Below are positions 24,357-33,008 of a stretch of DNA of 64,000 nucleotides, piece by piece. The stretch covers positions 682,001 through 746,000 of the forward strand of contig JADJWQ010000006.1 of assembly GCA_016716265.1 (NCBI GenBank). The letters are read 5' to 3'. This DNA comes from Planctomycetota bacterium (GTDB lineage Bacteria; Planctomycetota; UBA1135; UBA2386). Under the pieces are notes generated by a model, which was given only the letters and a program-made list of their open reading frames with translations, searched no databases and was not told the origin of the DNA. Within the stretch, counting starts at the first letter, position 1. Each line of letters opens with the position of its first letter. The translations under genes and the position numbers were made by a program.

Positions 24357-25457
24357 TCAGTCGCCGGCGAGCTGCGGCCAGCCGATCTCGACCGTGCGGA
24401 TCGCGCCGCCCGGGCCATCGGCGACGAGGAACAGAGCGGCGACGTCGCTGCCGACCGTCCCGAAGCGCGCGAGCACGTCGCGCGCGCCGGCCGGCCCGAC
24501 CACCAGGAGCGCGGTCGCGAGCCCGTCCGCGAGCCCGCAGCCCGGCGCGAGCACGGACACCGACACCGTGGCGTGCGCCGGGTTGCGCCCGGTGCGGGCA
24601 TCGACGACGTGGTGCGTGCGCCGGCCGCCCGCTTCGACGAAGTTGCGGTACGAGCCGCTGGTCGCGATCGCGCGGTCGCGGAGCGGCACCGCGAGCATAG
24701 CCTCGCGCAGTACGCTCGCCTCGTGGCCGGGCTCCGGCGGCCGCTCGATGCCGACGAGCCAGTCGACGCCGCCCGGCTTGCGGCCGGCCGCCTGGACCTC
24801 ACCGCCGATCTCGACGAAATGATCGGTGAGCCCCAGCGCCGACAATGCCCGGCTGACGCGCTCGACACCCCAGCCCTTCGCGATCGAGCTCAGCTCGAGC
24901 GTGCGCGGCGCCGCGTCGACGGTGAGGTACCAACGCCCGTCCTCGGGCCCGCAATGCACGTCGCGGTAGCCGACCCGCGCCAGGGCGGCCTCGACCTCGC
25001 CGGCGTCCGGCATGCGGTGCTCCGCGCCACCGGTGAACCCGAACAGCTGCAGCAGCGGGCGCGCGGTCGGGTCGTAGGCACCGTCGGTCGCCGTCGCGAT
25101 GTCGAGCGACAGCGCGAGCACGCGCCCGAATTCGGCCGACACCTCGCGCCGCCCGACCGGCGAGCCGGCATTCAGCCGGCTGATCTCCGACGCGGGATTC
25201 CACGTCGAGAAGATCGCATCGACCTCGCCGAGGACCGCTTCGATCGCACGCCGCGTGGCGTGGACCGCCCCCGGACTCGGATCGCCGACGTAGCGCACGT
25301 TCCAGGTCGTGCCCATCGTCTCGCCGCCGAGCGGCACGATCGCCGGCGCCACCGCGCCCTGCTCACAGCCGGCCGCACCGGTCGCCACCCAGGTGAGCGC
25401 CACGAGCGCCGGCCAGCGCCGACTTCGGACCGCACGGACTCGCAGCGCCACGCTCAC
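24357..25457 (-). CDS. apbE: FAD:protein FMN transferase ApbE
   Basis: The 366-residue lipoprotein-like protein (N-terminal membrane segment then a TGAAGC lipobox near residue 28) attaches FMN through a phosphodiester bond to Thr residues of NqrB and NqrC. Signatures are TMGTTWNVRYVG, FSTWNPASEISRLNA, SSIAKGWGVERV, FVEIGGEVQAAG and the C-terminal THHVVDARTGRN with its metal ligands. The GTG at 25457 lies 8 bases past the nqrF stop, so it is the last gene of the nqr operon, fitting its role in flavinating that complex. Confidence 0.93.
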   Translation of the reverse strand: MSVALRVRAVRSRRWPALVALTWVATGAAGCEQGAVAPAIVPLGGETMGTTWNVRYVGDPSPGAVHATRRAIEAVLGEVDAIFSTWNPASEISRLNAGSPVGRREVSAEFGRVLALSLDIATATDGAYDPTARPLLQLFGFTGGAEHRMPDAGEVEAALARVGYRDVHCGPEDGRWYLTVDAAPRTLELSSIAKGWGVERVSRALSALGLTDHFVEIGGEVQAAGRKPGGVDWLVGIERPPEPGHEASVLREAMLAVPLRDRAIATSGSYRNFVEAGGRRTHHVVDARTGRNPAHATVSVSVLAPGCGLADGLATALLVVGPAGARDVLARFGTVGSDVAALFLVADGPGGAIRTVEIGWPQLAGD

Positions 25458-25465
25458 GCGCCGCC

Positions 25466-26704
25466 TCACGAGCCGAAGTCGTCGAACGCGATCTGCTCCT
25501 GCTCGACACCCATGTCGTGGAGCATCTTCTGCACCGCCGAGAGCATCATCGGCGGGCCGCACAGGTAGAACTCGATCTCGTCGACGTTCGGGTGGTCCTT
25601 CAGATAGCGGTCGTGCACCACCTGGTGGATGAACCCGACCGGCCCGGTCCAATTGTCCTCCGGCAGCGGCTCGGACAGCGCGATGTGGAACGAGAAGTTC
25701 GGGAACTCCTTCTCGATCGCGCGGAAGTGCTCCTCGTAGAACATCTCCCGCATGCTGCGCGCGCCGTACCAATAGCTGACCTTCCGCCCCGTCTTCAGCG
25801 TGTGGAAGAGGTGGAAGATGTGGCTGCGCAACGGTGCCATTCCCGCACCGCCGCCGATGTAGACCATCTCCCGGTCGGTGTCCTTGATGAAGAACTCACC
25901 GTAGGGCCCGGAGATCGTCACCTTGTCGCCGGGCTTCAGGCCGAACACGTAGCTCGAGCAGATACCGGGCGGGATGCCCTCGGTGCGCGGCGGTGGCGTC
26001 GCGATGCGGATGTTGAGCATCACGATGTTGCCCTCGGCCGGGTGGTTGGCCATCGAGTAGGCACGGAAGCACGGCTCGTCGTTGTGCGCGACGAGGTCCC
26101 ACAGCCGGTAGCGGTCCCAGTCCTCCCGGTACTTCGGGTCGACGTCGAAGTCCGAGAACTTCAACCCCTGGTATTCCGGCACGTCGATCTGGATGTAGCC
26201 GCCCGACTCGAAGTGCAGCGTCTCGCCGGGAGGCAGCTCGACGACGAACTCCTTGATGAAGGTCGCGACGTTGCGGTTCGACCGCACCGTGCACTCCCAC
26301 TTCCGGATGGAGAAGACCTCCTCCGGCACCTGGACCTCCATGTCCTGCTTGACCTTCACCTGGCACGCGAGCCGCCAATGCTCCTTGGCCTCGCTGCGGG
26401 TGATGTGGGTCATCTCGGTGGGCAGGATGTCGCCACCGCCCGACATGACCTGACACTTGCACATCGCACAGGTGCCACCGCCGCCGCACGCGGACGGCAG
26501 GAAGATGCCCTGCGATGACAGCGCGGATAGCAGCGTGCCGCCGGCCTTCACCTCGGGCGACTTCTCGGCGTCGCCGTTGACGAGGATCTTGACCGTGCCC
26601 TGCTGGACGAGCTTCTTCTCGGCGAACATCAACACGAGGACCAGCATCACGATCACGACCGTGAGACTGGCGACGCCGATCAGGATGTTGCTGACGATGT
26701 CCAT
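25466..26704 (-). CDS. nqrF: Na+-translocating NADH-quinone reductase subunit F
   Basis: NqrF is the NADH-oxidising entry subunit. The 412 residues show an N-terminal membrane anchor (about 5-27), a 2Fe-2S ferredoxin domain (Cys cluster ACGGGGTCAMCKC near 72-84 and the fourth Cys in RLACQV near 112), the FAD-binding RAYSMANHP motif near 220 and the NAD-binding IGGGAGMAPLRSHIFHLF near 288. It passes electrons from NADH via FAD and the iron-sulfur centre to the rest of the pump. Confidence 0.97.
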   Translation of the reverse strand: MDIVSNILIGVASLTVVIVMLVLVLMFAEKKLVQQGTVKILVNGDAEKSPEVKAGGTLLSALSSQGIFLPSACGGGGTCAMCKCQVMSGGGDILPTEMTHITRSEAKEHWRLACQVKVKQDMEVQVPEEVFSIRKWECTVRSNRNVATFIKEFVVELPPGETLHFESGGYIQIDVPEYQGLKFSDFDVDPKYREDWDRYRLWDLVAHNDEPCFRAYSMANHPAEGNIVMLNIRIATPPPRTEGIPPGICSSYVFGLKPGDKVTISGPYGEFFIKDTDREMVYIGGGAGMAPLRSHIFHLFHTLKTGRKVSYWYGARSMREMFYEEHFRAIEKEFPNFSFHIALSEPLPEDNWTGPVGFIHQVVHDRYLKDHPNVDEIEFYLCGPPMMLSAVQKMLHDMGVEQEQIAFDDFGS

Positions 26705-26773
26705 GGATTGTGCGTGCGCGGTTGGCGGCGTGGGCCGGCGGGCCGCGAAGCCCGGCCGGGATCCGTCCGCGCC

Positions 26774-27427
26774 TCAGATCTGGATGCCGGAGAAGGTCAT
26801 GAACGCCATCGCGATCAGACCGGTCGTGATGAACGTGATGCCCAGCCCACGCAGCGGCGCCGGAATGTGCGCGGTCCGCAGTCGCTGCCGGATGGCCGCC
26901 ATCGACACGATCGCCAGCATCCAGCCGATCCCGGAACCGGTGCCGTAGACGACCGCCTGCGGCAGGGTGTAGTCGCGCTCCGCCATGAACAGCGACGCGC
27001 CGAGGATCGCGCAGTTGACCGCGATCAGCGGCAGGAAGATGCCGAGCGAGTTGTAGAGGTCCTGGCTGTACTTGTCGATCGCCATTTCGACGATCTGCAC
27101 CATCGCCGCAATGACGCCGATATAGAAGATCAGGCTCAGATACTCCAGGTTGGTTCCCGGCAGGCCGGCCCACGTCAATGCGTCCTCGCGGAGGACGTAG
27201 TTGTAGATGAACCAGTTGACCGGGCACGTGATCGTCTCGACGAAGACGACCGCGATGCCGAGCCCGATCGCCGTGTCGACGCGCTTGGACACGGCGAGGT
27301 AGGAGCACATCCCGAGGAAGAACGACAGCAGGATGTTCTCGACGAAGATCGACTTCATCGCGAGGCTGATCAGCCCGCTGATGCTGTTCGCGTCGGCCGC
27401 TGCGGCGAGGATCAGGGAGGTGGACAT
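26774..27427 (-). CDS. nqrE: Na+-translocating NADH-quinone reductase subunit E
   Basis: The 217-residue integral membrane subunit has about six hydrophobic helices; VENILLSFFLGMCSYLAVSK carries the conserved first Cys and FVETITCPVNW the second, which in the family bind an iron-sulfur centre inside the membrane together with NqrD. The ATG at 27427 fits the family start; upstream in-frame sequence is not related. It lies 69 bases before nqrF. Confidence 0.96.
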   Translation of the reverse strand: MSTSLILAAAADANSISGLISLAMKSIFVENILLSFFLGMCSYLAVSKRVDTAIGLGIAVVFVETITCPVNWFIYNYVLREDALTWAGLPGTNLEYLSLIFYIGVIAAMVQIVEMAIDKYSQDLYNSLGIFLPLIAVNCAILGASLFMAERDYTLPQAVVYGTGSGIGWMLAIVSMAAIRQRLRTAHIPAPLRGLGITFITTGLIAMAFMTFSGIQI

Positions 27428-27435
27428 CGGTCTTC

Positions 27436-27467
27436 GGTCGGGGTGGTGTGTGGTCGGGGTGGTGTGC
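27436..27467. repeat. 16-bp tandem duplication between nqrD and nqrE
   Basis: GGTCGGGGTGGTGTGT at 27436-27451 is repeated with one change at 27452-27467, in the 98-base spacer between nqrD and nqrE. Confidence 0.8.
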
Positions 27468-27525
27468 GTTCGCAGCGCGGATCGCCGCGGCGTGAGGATC
27501 GAAGGGCTCGTGCAGCCGGCAAGGA

Positions 27526-28221
27526 TCAGCGCTCGGTGTAGCCCGAGATGGCGCGCACGACCCAGATGATGATGCCGAGCAGCAGGAACGCGCCCGGTGC
27601 GAGGACCATCAGTCCGTTGTTGACGTACCAGCCGCCGGCCGTCGGCGTGAGGATGCCGACGTTCAAGATGCTGCCGGAGCCGAACAGCTCGCGGAACACG
27701 CCGACCGCAAGGAGGATCCACGAGTAGCCGAGCGCATTGCCCAGACCGTCGAGGAAGCTCCTGAACGGCGGGTTGCTCATCGCGAACGCCTCGGCCCGGC
27801 CCATGACGATGCAGTTCGTCACGATCAGGCCGATGAACACCGAGATGCCCTTCGCGAGATCGTAGGCGTAGGCCTTCAGCAGGATGTCGACGACCGTGAC
27901 CAGGCTGCTGATCACCGTGAGCTGCACGATGATGCGGATCTTGTTCGGGATGTAGTTCCGCAGGAGCGAGATCACGGTGTTGCTCATCGCGACGACGACG
28001 ATCACCGCCGCGCACATGATGAGCGTCTGCTCCACCTTGATCGTCACCGCCAGCGCGGAGCAGATCCCGAGCACCTGGAAGGCGATCGGATTGTTGTCCC
28101 ACAGCGGATCGAGGACGGCGGCCTTCTCCTTCTTGCCGAGGAGCGGCTGCTTCTCGAGCGGGGCCTCGGTCGGGGCCCCGCTCGCGGTCCGGACGGCGGT
28201 CGCGTCGGTCGTCGCAGTCAT
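27526..28221 (-). CDS. nqrD: Na+-translocating NADH-quinone reductase subunit D
   Basis: The 231-residue membrane subunit starts with a Thr/Ala-rich extension of about 35 residues, then DPLWDNNPIAFQVLGICSALAV, the SLLRNYIPNKIRIIVQL helix, LIVTNCIVMGRAEAFA (second Cys) and a C-terminal helix ending RAISGYTER. It pairs with NqrE in the membrane core. The N-terminal extension is longer than I expect for most NqrD proteins. Confidence 0.96.
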   Translation of the reverse strand: MTATTDATAVRTASGAPTEAPLEKQPLLGKKEKAAVLDPLWDNNPIAFQVLGICSALAVTIKVEQTLIMCAAVIVVVAMSNTVISLLRNYIPNKIRIIVQLTVISSLVTVVDILLKAYAYDLAKGISVFIGLIVTNCIVMGRAEAFAMSNPPFRSFLDGLGNALGYSWILLAVGVFRELFGSGSILNVGILTPTAGGWYVNNGLMVLAPGAFLLLGIIIWVVRAISGYTER

Positions 28222-28251
28222 GTCAGTTCACCTGGGTTCCGTTCGCCGTGT

Positions 28252-29094
28252 TCACTTCCCCTGCCGCAGCCTGGCGAACCAGGGCATGTAGTCCTGCAGG
28301 CAGCTCTCGACGAGCCGGGTCACCCCGTTCGACGTGATGGTCGCCCCGGACAGACCGTCCACCATGTGCAGGCGCTCGCGCTCGACGGCCGGGTCGACCT
28401 GGCCCTTCTTCACCGAGACGGACACGAACTCCCCGCGGTCGTCGAGGATCTTCTTCTGCGGCCACTGCGACTGCCACCAGGCGGCGTCGATCTCGCCGCC
28501 GAGGCCGGGCGTCTCCTTGTGCTTGTAGAAGGTGATGCCGCGGACGTGATCCAGGTCGGACTCGAGCGCGAGGTAGCCGTAGATCGTGCCCCAGAGTCCG
28601 AGGCCTTCGATCGGGATGCAGTACGCGACCGGCTTGCGCGTGGCCGGATCGTCGCTGTCGAACCGCGTGAAGAACGTCGTGAACTCGCGCCGGTCGGCCG
28701 CGTTCGGCTTGCGCCGCTCCTGGAGGCGCAGGTTGGGCAGGTCGTCGATGGCGTAATCGGTCTCGATCATGTCGATGACCCGCTCGACCTGCACGTCCTT
28801 CTCGACGCCGGCCTCGCGCACACGCTCGGTGGCCACCCCTCGCTTCACCTCCAGCACCTGCGGCACGATGAAGCTCGCGTAGAGATCCTCGAGCTCCTCG
28901 CGCGTCTTCGGCTCCGAGCCGGGCGCCCGGCTGTGGAGCCCGGTGGCGATGAGCACGTTGACGTGCTGGTCGAACGCCACGTTCGCGTCCATGCGGTCCT
29001 TCAGCACGTTGAAGGTCCCGGCCAGCATGACCGCGAGCACGATGCACATGCCGACGGCGAACGACATCACGAACGAGTTGGAGTTCTTATCCAA
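28252..29094 (-). CDS. nqrC: Na+-translocating NADH-quinone reductase subunit C
   Basis: The 280-residue subunit has one N-terminal membrane helix (about 8-30) and a periplasmic domain; LSGATITSNGV near residue 253 is the S-G-A-T site whose Thr receives covalent FMN from ApbE. Other family elements are GLWGTIYGYLAL and HKETPGLGGEID. Its start lies 8 bases inside the nqrB gene end (29087-29094), implying coupling. Confidence 0.96.
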   Translation of the reverse strand: MDKNSNSFVMSFAVGMCIVLAVMLAGTFNVLKDRMDANVAFDQHVNVLIATGLHSRAPGSEPKTREELEDLYASFIVPQVLEVKRGVATERVREAGVEKDVQVERVIDMIETDYAIDDLPNLRLQERRKPNAADRREFTTFFTRFDSDDPATRKPVAYCIPIEGLGLWGTIYGYLALESDLDHVRGITFYKHKETPGLGGEIDAAWWQSQWPQKKILDDRGEFVSVSVKKGQVDPAVERERLHMVDGLSGATITSNGVTRLVESCLQDYMPWFARLRQGK

Positions 29095-30436
29095 GGCGCG
29101 CGACCCTCCGGCGGATGTTGGCCCGGACGATGAAGTAGTCGATGGTGGGCGCGAACGCGTTCAGCAGCAGCACCGCGAGCATCACGCCCTCGGGGTAGGC
29201 CGGGTTGACGCATCGCACGAGCACGGTCACGAGCCCGATCAGGAAGCCGTAGATCCACTTGCCGCGATCGGTCTGCGGGCTCGTCACGGGGTCGGTCGCC
29301 ATGTAGACGATGCCGAAGGCGAAGCCACCCGACACCAGGTGCCAGTGGATCGGATAGCCGCCGATGCCGTCGAGCTGGCCGAAGAACACGTTCATCGCGC
29401 CGGCCATCACGGCGAGGCCGATCACTCCGCCGACCATCGTCCGCCACGAGCCGACGCCGGTCGCCACCAGGATCAGCGCTCCGATCAGGGCGCACAGCGC
29501 GCTGGTCTCGCCGGCGCTGCCCGGCACGGTGCCAATGAACAGGTCCCACCAGGACCCGACCTGTGCCTGCACCGCGTGGGCGGCGTCCTGGAAGTAGCCG
29601 ACCGCCCCGTCGGGGACGAGGTGGTTGCCCTGCAGCTTCGACGCGGCCGCCGCGGCGAGCGCGGTCGGCCCGGAGTAGCCGTCGACGATCGACGATCCGG
29701 CGCCGCCCGCGTCGTTGCCGGCGACCCACACGAAGTCGCCGGACAGCTGCGCGGGATAGGCGAAGAACAGGAACGCGCGCGCCATCATCGCGACGTTGAA
29801 GATGTTCATGCCGGTGCCGCCGAACACCTCCTTCGCGAGGATCACGGAGAACGCCACCGCCAGGGCGAGCTGCCACAGCGGCACGGACGCGGGCACGATC
29901 AACGCGATCAGCATGCCGCTGACCAGGTAGCCCTCGCTGACCTCCTCCTTGCGCATGACCGCGAACGCGGCCTCGATGGAGAGTCCGACACCGTAGCTGA
30001 CGAGCAGCAGCGGGAGCATCCGCTGCAATCCGAACACGAGCTCGTCCACGAGCCCGACGTGGAACTCGTCCGCCGCGATCGCCGCTCCGTATCCCGAGCC
30101 GAACACGAGCGACTGCAGCCAGCCGACCGTGTATTCGTAGCTGCCACCCGCGCCGATCGCCCGTGAGGCGACCTGGGCGACGGCCGCGAAGTGCTGCAGT
30201 CCGACGTTGTAGAAGGACCACAACAGGCACGGCAGCATGGCGACGATCACCATCGACATGGTCCGCTTCAGGTCCATGTAGTCGCGGACGTGCGGTCCGT
30301 GCTTCGGCGTCGTGTGCCCGGGCGTGAACAAGAACGTCTCGCCGGCGTCGAACAGCGGCCAGATCTTGTGGAAGCGGGAGCCGGGCTCCGCGTAGAGACG
30401 CCGTCCCTGGTCGACGAGATTGCGCAGGAAGCTCAT
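29087..30436 (-). CDS. nqrB: Na+-translocating NADH-quinone reductase subunit B
   Basis: The 449-residue subunit has the NqrB N-terminus (about residues 1-60, with HTTPKHGPHVRDYMDLKRTM) and about ten membrane helices. The flavin site reads VDGYSGPTALA near residue 250, where most NqrB proteins have S-G-A-T; the acceptor Thr is kept but Ala is replaced by Pro. It carries FMN and riboflavin and forms the sodium path with NqrD and NqrE. Confidence 0.96.
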   Translation of the reverse strand: MSFLRNLVDQGRRLYAEPGSRFHKIWPLFDAGETFLFTPGHTTPKHGPHVRDYMDLKRTMSMVIVAMLPCLLWSFYNVGLQHFAAVAQVASRAIGAGGSYEYTVGWLQSLVFGSGYGAAIAADEFHVGLVDELVFGLQRMLPLLLVSYGVGLSIEAAFAVMRKEEVSEGYLVSGMLIALIVPASVPLWQLALAVAFSVILAKEVFGGTGMNIFNVAMMARAFLFFAYPAQLSGDFVWVAGNDAGGAGSSIVDGYSGPTALAAAAASKLQGNHLVPDGAVGYFQDAAHAVQAQVGSWWDLFIGTVPGSAGETSALCALIGALILVATGVGSWRTMVGGVIGLAVMAGAMNVFFGQLDGIGGYPIHWHLVSGGFAFGIVYMATDPVTSPQTDRGKWIYGFLIGLVTVLVRCVNPAYPEGVMLAVLLLNAFAPTIDYFIVRANIRRRVARLG

Positions 30437-30515
30437 TGGAGTTCGCTCGGATTGGCGTGGCGGCGCAGTCGGCGCGGACGCGAGGACCCGCAGCCGGCCC
30501 GCCGCGGGATGCGGC

Positions 30516-31874
30516 TCAGCCCTCTCGCTCGTAGAGATCGAGTCCCTTCCGGATCACCTTCCCGACGTCGAGCTTGCAGGGATCGACGACCGTGCAGAGG
30601 GCGACGTCCTCCTCGGTGACCTCGAGCAGGCCCAGCTTCAGCGCCTCGTCGAGGTCGTTCGCCTCGATCGCGCGGTAGAGGAACGACGGCAGGATGTCGA
30701 GCGGCGTGACGGCCTCCCAGGAGCCGATGTTGACGATCGGCCGATGCCCGCCATGGAGCCGCGCGTCGACCTCGACCGCACGACGGCCGAGCAGTGGGAA
30801 CACCGCACGGTGCATCGTCAGCCTGCGCGGCTGCGGCAGTGCCCAGCCGAGCAGATCGCGTTCGTCCTCGCCCTCGGGAATCGTCGTCACGGTGGTCGTG
30901 CGGATCCCGATGAAGCCGTCGCGCGCAATGGCGCGGCCGCTCAGCACCGTGCCGTCGATCACGCGCTCGCCCTCACCGATGCGGGCGCGGCCGAACACCG
31001 CCGACACCAGCGCTCCCTGCCGGGTGCGTGCGTAGCGTCGCGCGCTCTCGTCGGCGGTCGAGCCGGCGACCGCGACGACCCGCTCGAACGGGTAGCGGCC
31101 GGTGCGCAGCCAGCGGCCGAGCAGCACGGCGTCGGTCGTCCGCAGACACCACGCGACCTCCCCCGCGCGCAGCGGCCGGATCTCCTGGATGTGCGTGCCG
31201 ACCAGCCCGGCCGGATGCGGACCGGCGAAGGCGTGCATCTCGACGCCCTGCAGCGCCAGATACTCGTGCGGTTGCTCGCCGGGGCGCACCGTCAAGTAGA
31301 CCGGCCCGTCGGTCAATGCGCGCAGCAGGTCGCAGCCGGCCTGCAGGTCCTCGCCGAGCCCCTGCACCGCGAACGCCGGGTCGGCGGCGAGCGGCTCGGT
31401 GTCCATTCCATTGAGGAAGATCGCGACCGGCTGCCGGGTCGGATCCGGCAGCTTGCCCACCGGTCGCTGCCTCAGCAGCGGCCACAGCCCGGCGGCGCGG
31501 AGCGCGTCGACCAACGCGGGCCGCGGGGTGCTGGCGAGCGCCTTCGGCTCGATCCGCGGCAGCTCCGCGAACTCGTCCTTCGCCTCGCAGGTGATCTCGA
31601 CGCGCTGCAGCGCCTGGCGCGCGCCGAGCACGACCCGCGACACCGTGCCGGTCGCGGGCGCACACCACAGCGCGCCCGGATCGCCCTTGTCGTGGAACAG
31701 CGGCTGGCCGGTGAGGACGCGCTCGCCCTCCCTCACGCGGAGCTTCGCCTTGAGCCCCGGGAACTCGGTGGGTGCCACCGCGACGACCGGCGGCGGCGGC
31801 GCATCTTCGAAGCGGCGCGCCGTCGCACCGACGAGGGGCAGATCGAAGCCCTTGCGGATCTTGTGCGTGATCAT
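30516..31874 (-). CDS. nqrA: Na+-translocating NADH-quinone reductase subunit A
   Basis: The 452-residue peripheral subunit lies on the cytoplasmic side and is implicated in quinone binding. Signatures are KIRKGFDLPLVGA at the N-terminus, VREGERVLTGQPLF and FHDKGDPGALWCAPATG, GTHIQEIRPLRAGEVAW and the C-terminal VVDPCKLDVGKVIRKGLDLYE. The ATG at 31874 matches the family start. It opens the structural-gene run nqrABCDEF, 79 bases before nqrB. Confidence 0.96.
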   Translation of the reverse strand: MITHKIRKGFDLPLVGATARRFEDAPPPPVVAVAPTEFPGLKAKLRVREGERVLTGQPLFHDKGDPGALWCAPATGTVSRVVLGARQALQRVEITCEAKDEFAELPRIEPKALASTPRPALVDALRAAGLWPLLRQRPVGKLPDPTRQPVAIFLNGMDTEPLAADPAFAVQGLGEDLQAGCDLLRALTDGPVYLTVRPGEQPHEYLALQGVEMHAFAGPHPAGLVGTHIQEIRPLRAGEVAWCLRTTDAVLLGRWLRTGRYPFERVVAVAGSTADESARRYARTRQGALVSAVFGRARIGEGERVIDGTVLSGRAIARDGFIGIRTTTVTTIPEGEDERDLLGWALPQPRRLTMHRAVFPLLGRRAVEVDARLHGGHRPIVNIGSWEAVTPLDILPSFLYRAIEANDLDEALKLGLLEVTEEDVALCTVVDPCKLDVGKVIRKGLDLYEREG

Positions 31875-32123
31875 CGAAGCAGCGCGGACCGCGGGTGCGA
31901 GACCGGGAGAGTCCGCCGGCAGGGGGGTTCGGGGAGGGGCATTCGGAGCGAGCCCGCCACCGGACGCCGTGCGCGGCACCGGGTAGGCGGGCGAGACGGG
32001 GGTTCGAATCACGACGCCGCGCGGGTGCGGCGAGCGGCGTCCGGAATCGCGGGCGGGCTGCCTGGCTCGGCGACGAGTCACGCCGGTCGGCGCGGGCGCC
32101 GGCGGCGGGGCTCGGGACGCGCG

Positions 32124-32333
32124 TCAGCGGGAGCTGCAGGCCCCTTGGCCGGTCGCCGCCTCGGCGTCCCGCTCGACCGCGGGCTTGCCGCAGCGCGTGC
32201 AGGATCCGTCCGAACCGACGCCTCCGCAGGAGCCGCGCAGCCGCCGCCCGAACGCCGTCGCGAGCAGGACGACGGCCAGGACGGGGACCATGAACAGCAG
32301 GATCGGGAGGAGGAAGTCGAACACCGCGAGCAC
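32124..32333 (-). CDS. nqrM: Na+-NQR maturation factor NqrM
   Basis: This 69-residue protein has one membrane helix (about 4-27) followed by FGRRLRGSCGGVG, matching the NqrM signature (helix, then G-S-C-G-G). The family has four conserved Cys; here they are at residues 36, 45, 48 and 66, the last displaced compared with the compact C-x-C-x-x-P-C tail I expect. NqrM is needed to insert iron in the NqrD/NqrE centre. The start is a GTG at 32333. It sits 249 bases upstream of nqrA on the same strand, which supports the call. Confidence 0.8.
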   Translation of the reverse strand: MLAVFDFLLPILLFMVPVLAVVLLATAFGRRLRGSCGGVGSDGSCTRCGKPAVERDAEAATGQGACSSR

Positions 32334-32351
32334 CGTGAAAACGAGGGCGAC

Positions 32352-32357
32352 AGGGTA
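32352..32357 (-). promoter_or_regulatory. -10-like box upstream of nqrM
   Basis: Minus-strand TACCCT in the context GCTACCCTG lies 18 bases before the GTG, giving a leader of about 11 bases. The same GCTACCCT string precedes the acyl carrier protein gene. It may be the promoter for the nqr cluster, or nqrA may have its own in the 249-base gap. Confidence 0.4.
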
Positions 32358-32467
32358 GCGACCGCGGATCCGGAATCACCCGCAGAGTCCGGCGGCCGCC
32401 GACAAAGTCGGACCTCGAGTCGAATTTGCAACCACCGACCTCGCCGGGCGCGGCGGCTGCCGCGGAC

Positions 32468-32812
32468 TCAGCCGCGTGCGCGCGCGACGGCCACCAGCCG
32501 GGCGAGCGCGTCGATCGTGTCGAAGTTCTCGGGCGTCACGTCGTCGTCGGCGACGCGGATCCCGAACCGCTCCTCGAGCCACTCGACGACGTGCAGCACG
32601 CCGGCCGAGTCGATGATCCCCGCCGACACCAGCGGCGTGTCGCCGGTCAGCCGCTCGGTGCGGCCGTGCAGGAAGTCCTGCGCGATGCGACGCCGGATCA
32701 CCTCGCGGACCGGCAGCGTCGCCCGCGGTGCCTCCCCACCCGCACGGTCGCGCCGGCCCACCGGGATCACGTACGGCTCGACACTGCGCTCGACGGAGTG
32801 CTCAGCGTTCAT
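32468..32812 (-). CDS. acyl carrier protein-like (phosphopantetheine-binding) protein
   Basis: The 114-residue protein has a 33-residue N-terminal extension followed by a carrier domain: VREVIRRRIAQDFLHG (helix 1), DTPLVSAGIIDSAGVLHVVEWLEERFGI (loop and helix 2) and TPENFDTIDALARLV (helix 3). The D-S pair in IIDSAG is the expected phosphopantetheine attachment site, with Ala replacing the usual Leu/Met. Such solo carriers serve lipid, peptide or specialised acyl pathways; no synthase gene adjoins. It starts at the ATG at 32812. Confidence 0.83.
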   Translation of the reverse strand: MNAEHSVERSVEPYVIPVGRRDRAGGEAPRATLPVREVIRRRIAQDFLHGRTERLTGDTPLVSAGIIDSAGVLHVVEWLEERFGIRVADDDVTPENFDTIDALARLVAVARARG

Positions 32813-32843
32813 CGGCTTCGGGCGCGGGGCGCCAGGTCGGACT

Positions 32844-32849
32844 AGGGTA
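32844..32849 (-). promoter_or_regulatory. -10-like box upstream of the acyl carrier protein gene
   Basis: Minus-strand TACCCT within GCTACCCTAG, 31 bases before the ATG at 32812. Confidence 0.4.
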
Positions 32850-32959
32850 GCGCGGTAGCGACCGCAGCGGATGGGGTCCGGCGCCGGGCACCGCCCGGCC
32901 GGTCGGTGGATCGAACAGTCGATCGCCTGCCCGGGCCCGCGACCAGGGTCGGCGCGCGC

Positions 32960-33007
32960 CCCGCGGACGGGAGTGCCCGCAGACGGGAGTGCCCGCAGAC
33001 GAGAGTG
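32960..33007. repeat. 16-bp tandem repeat, 3 copies, abutting tRNA-Sec
   Basis: CCCGCGGACGGGAGTG, CCCGCAGACGGGAGTG and CCCGCAGACGAGAGTG lie head to tail at 32960-32975, 32976-32991 and 32992-33007. The array ends one base before the encoded CCA end of tRNA-Sec, so it is the immediate 3' flank of that gene. Confidence 0.9.
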
Positions 33008-33008
33008 A

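Noticed and set aside
31920..32070. tRNA-like T-arm string GGGTTCGAATCAC near 32004.
   Set aside because: The T-stem bases are not complementary and no anticodon or acceptor arm can be folded on either strand.
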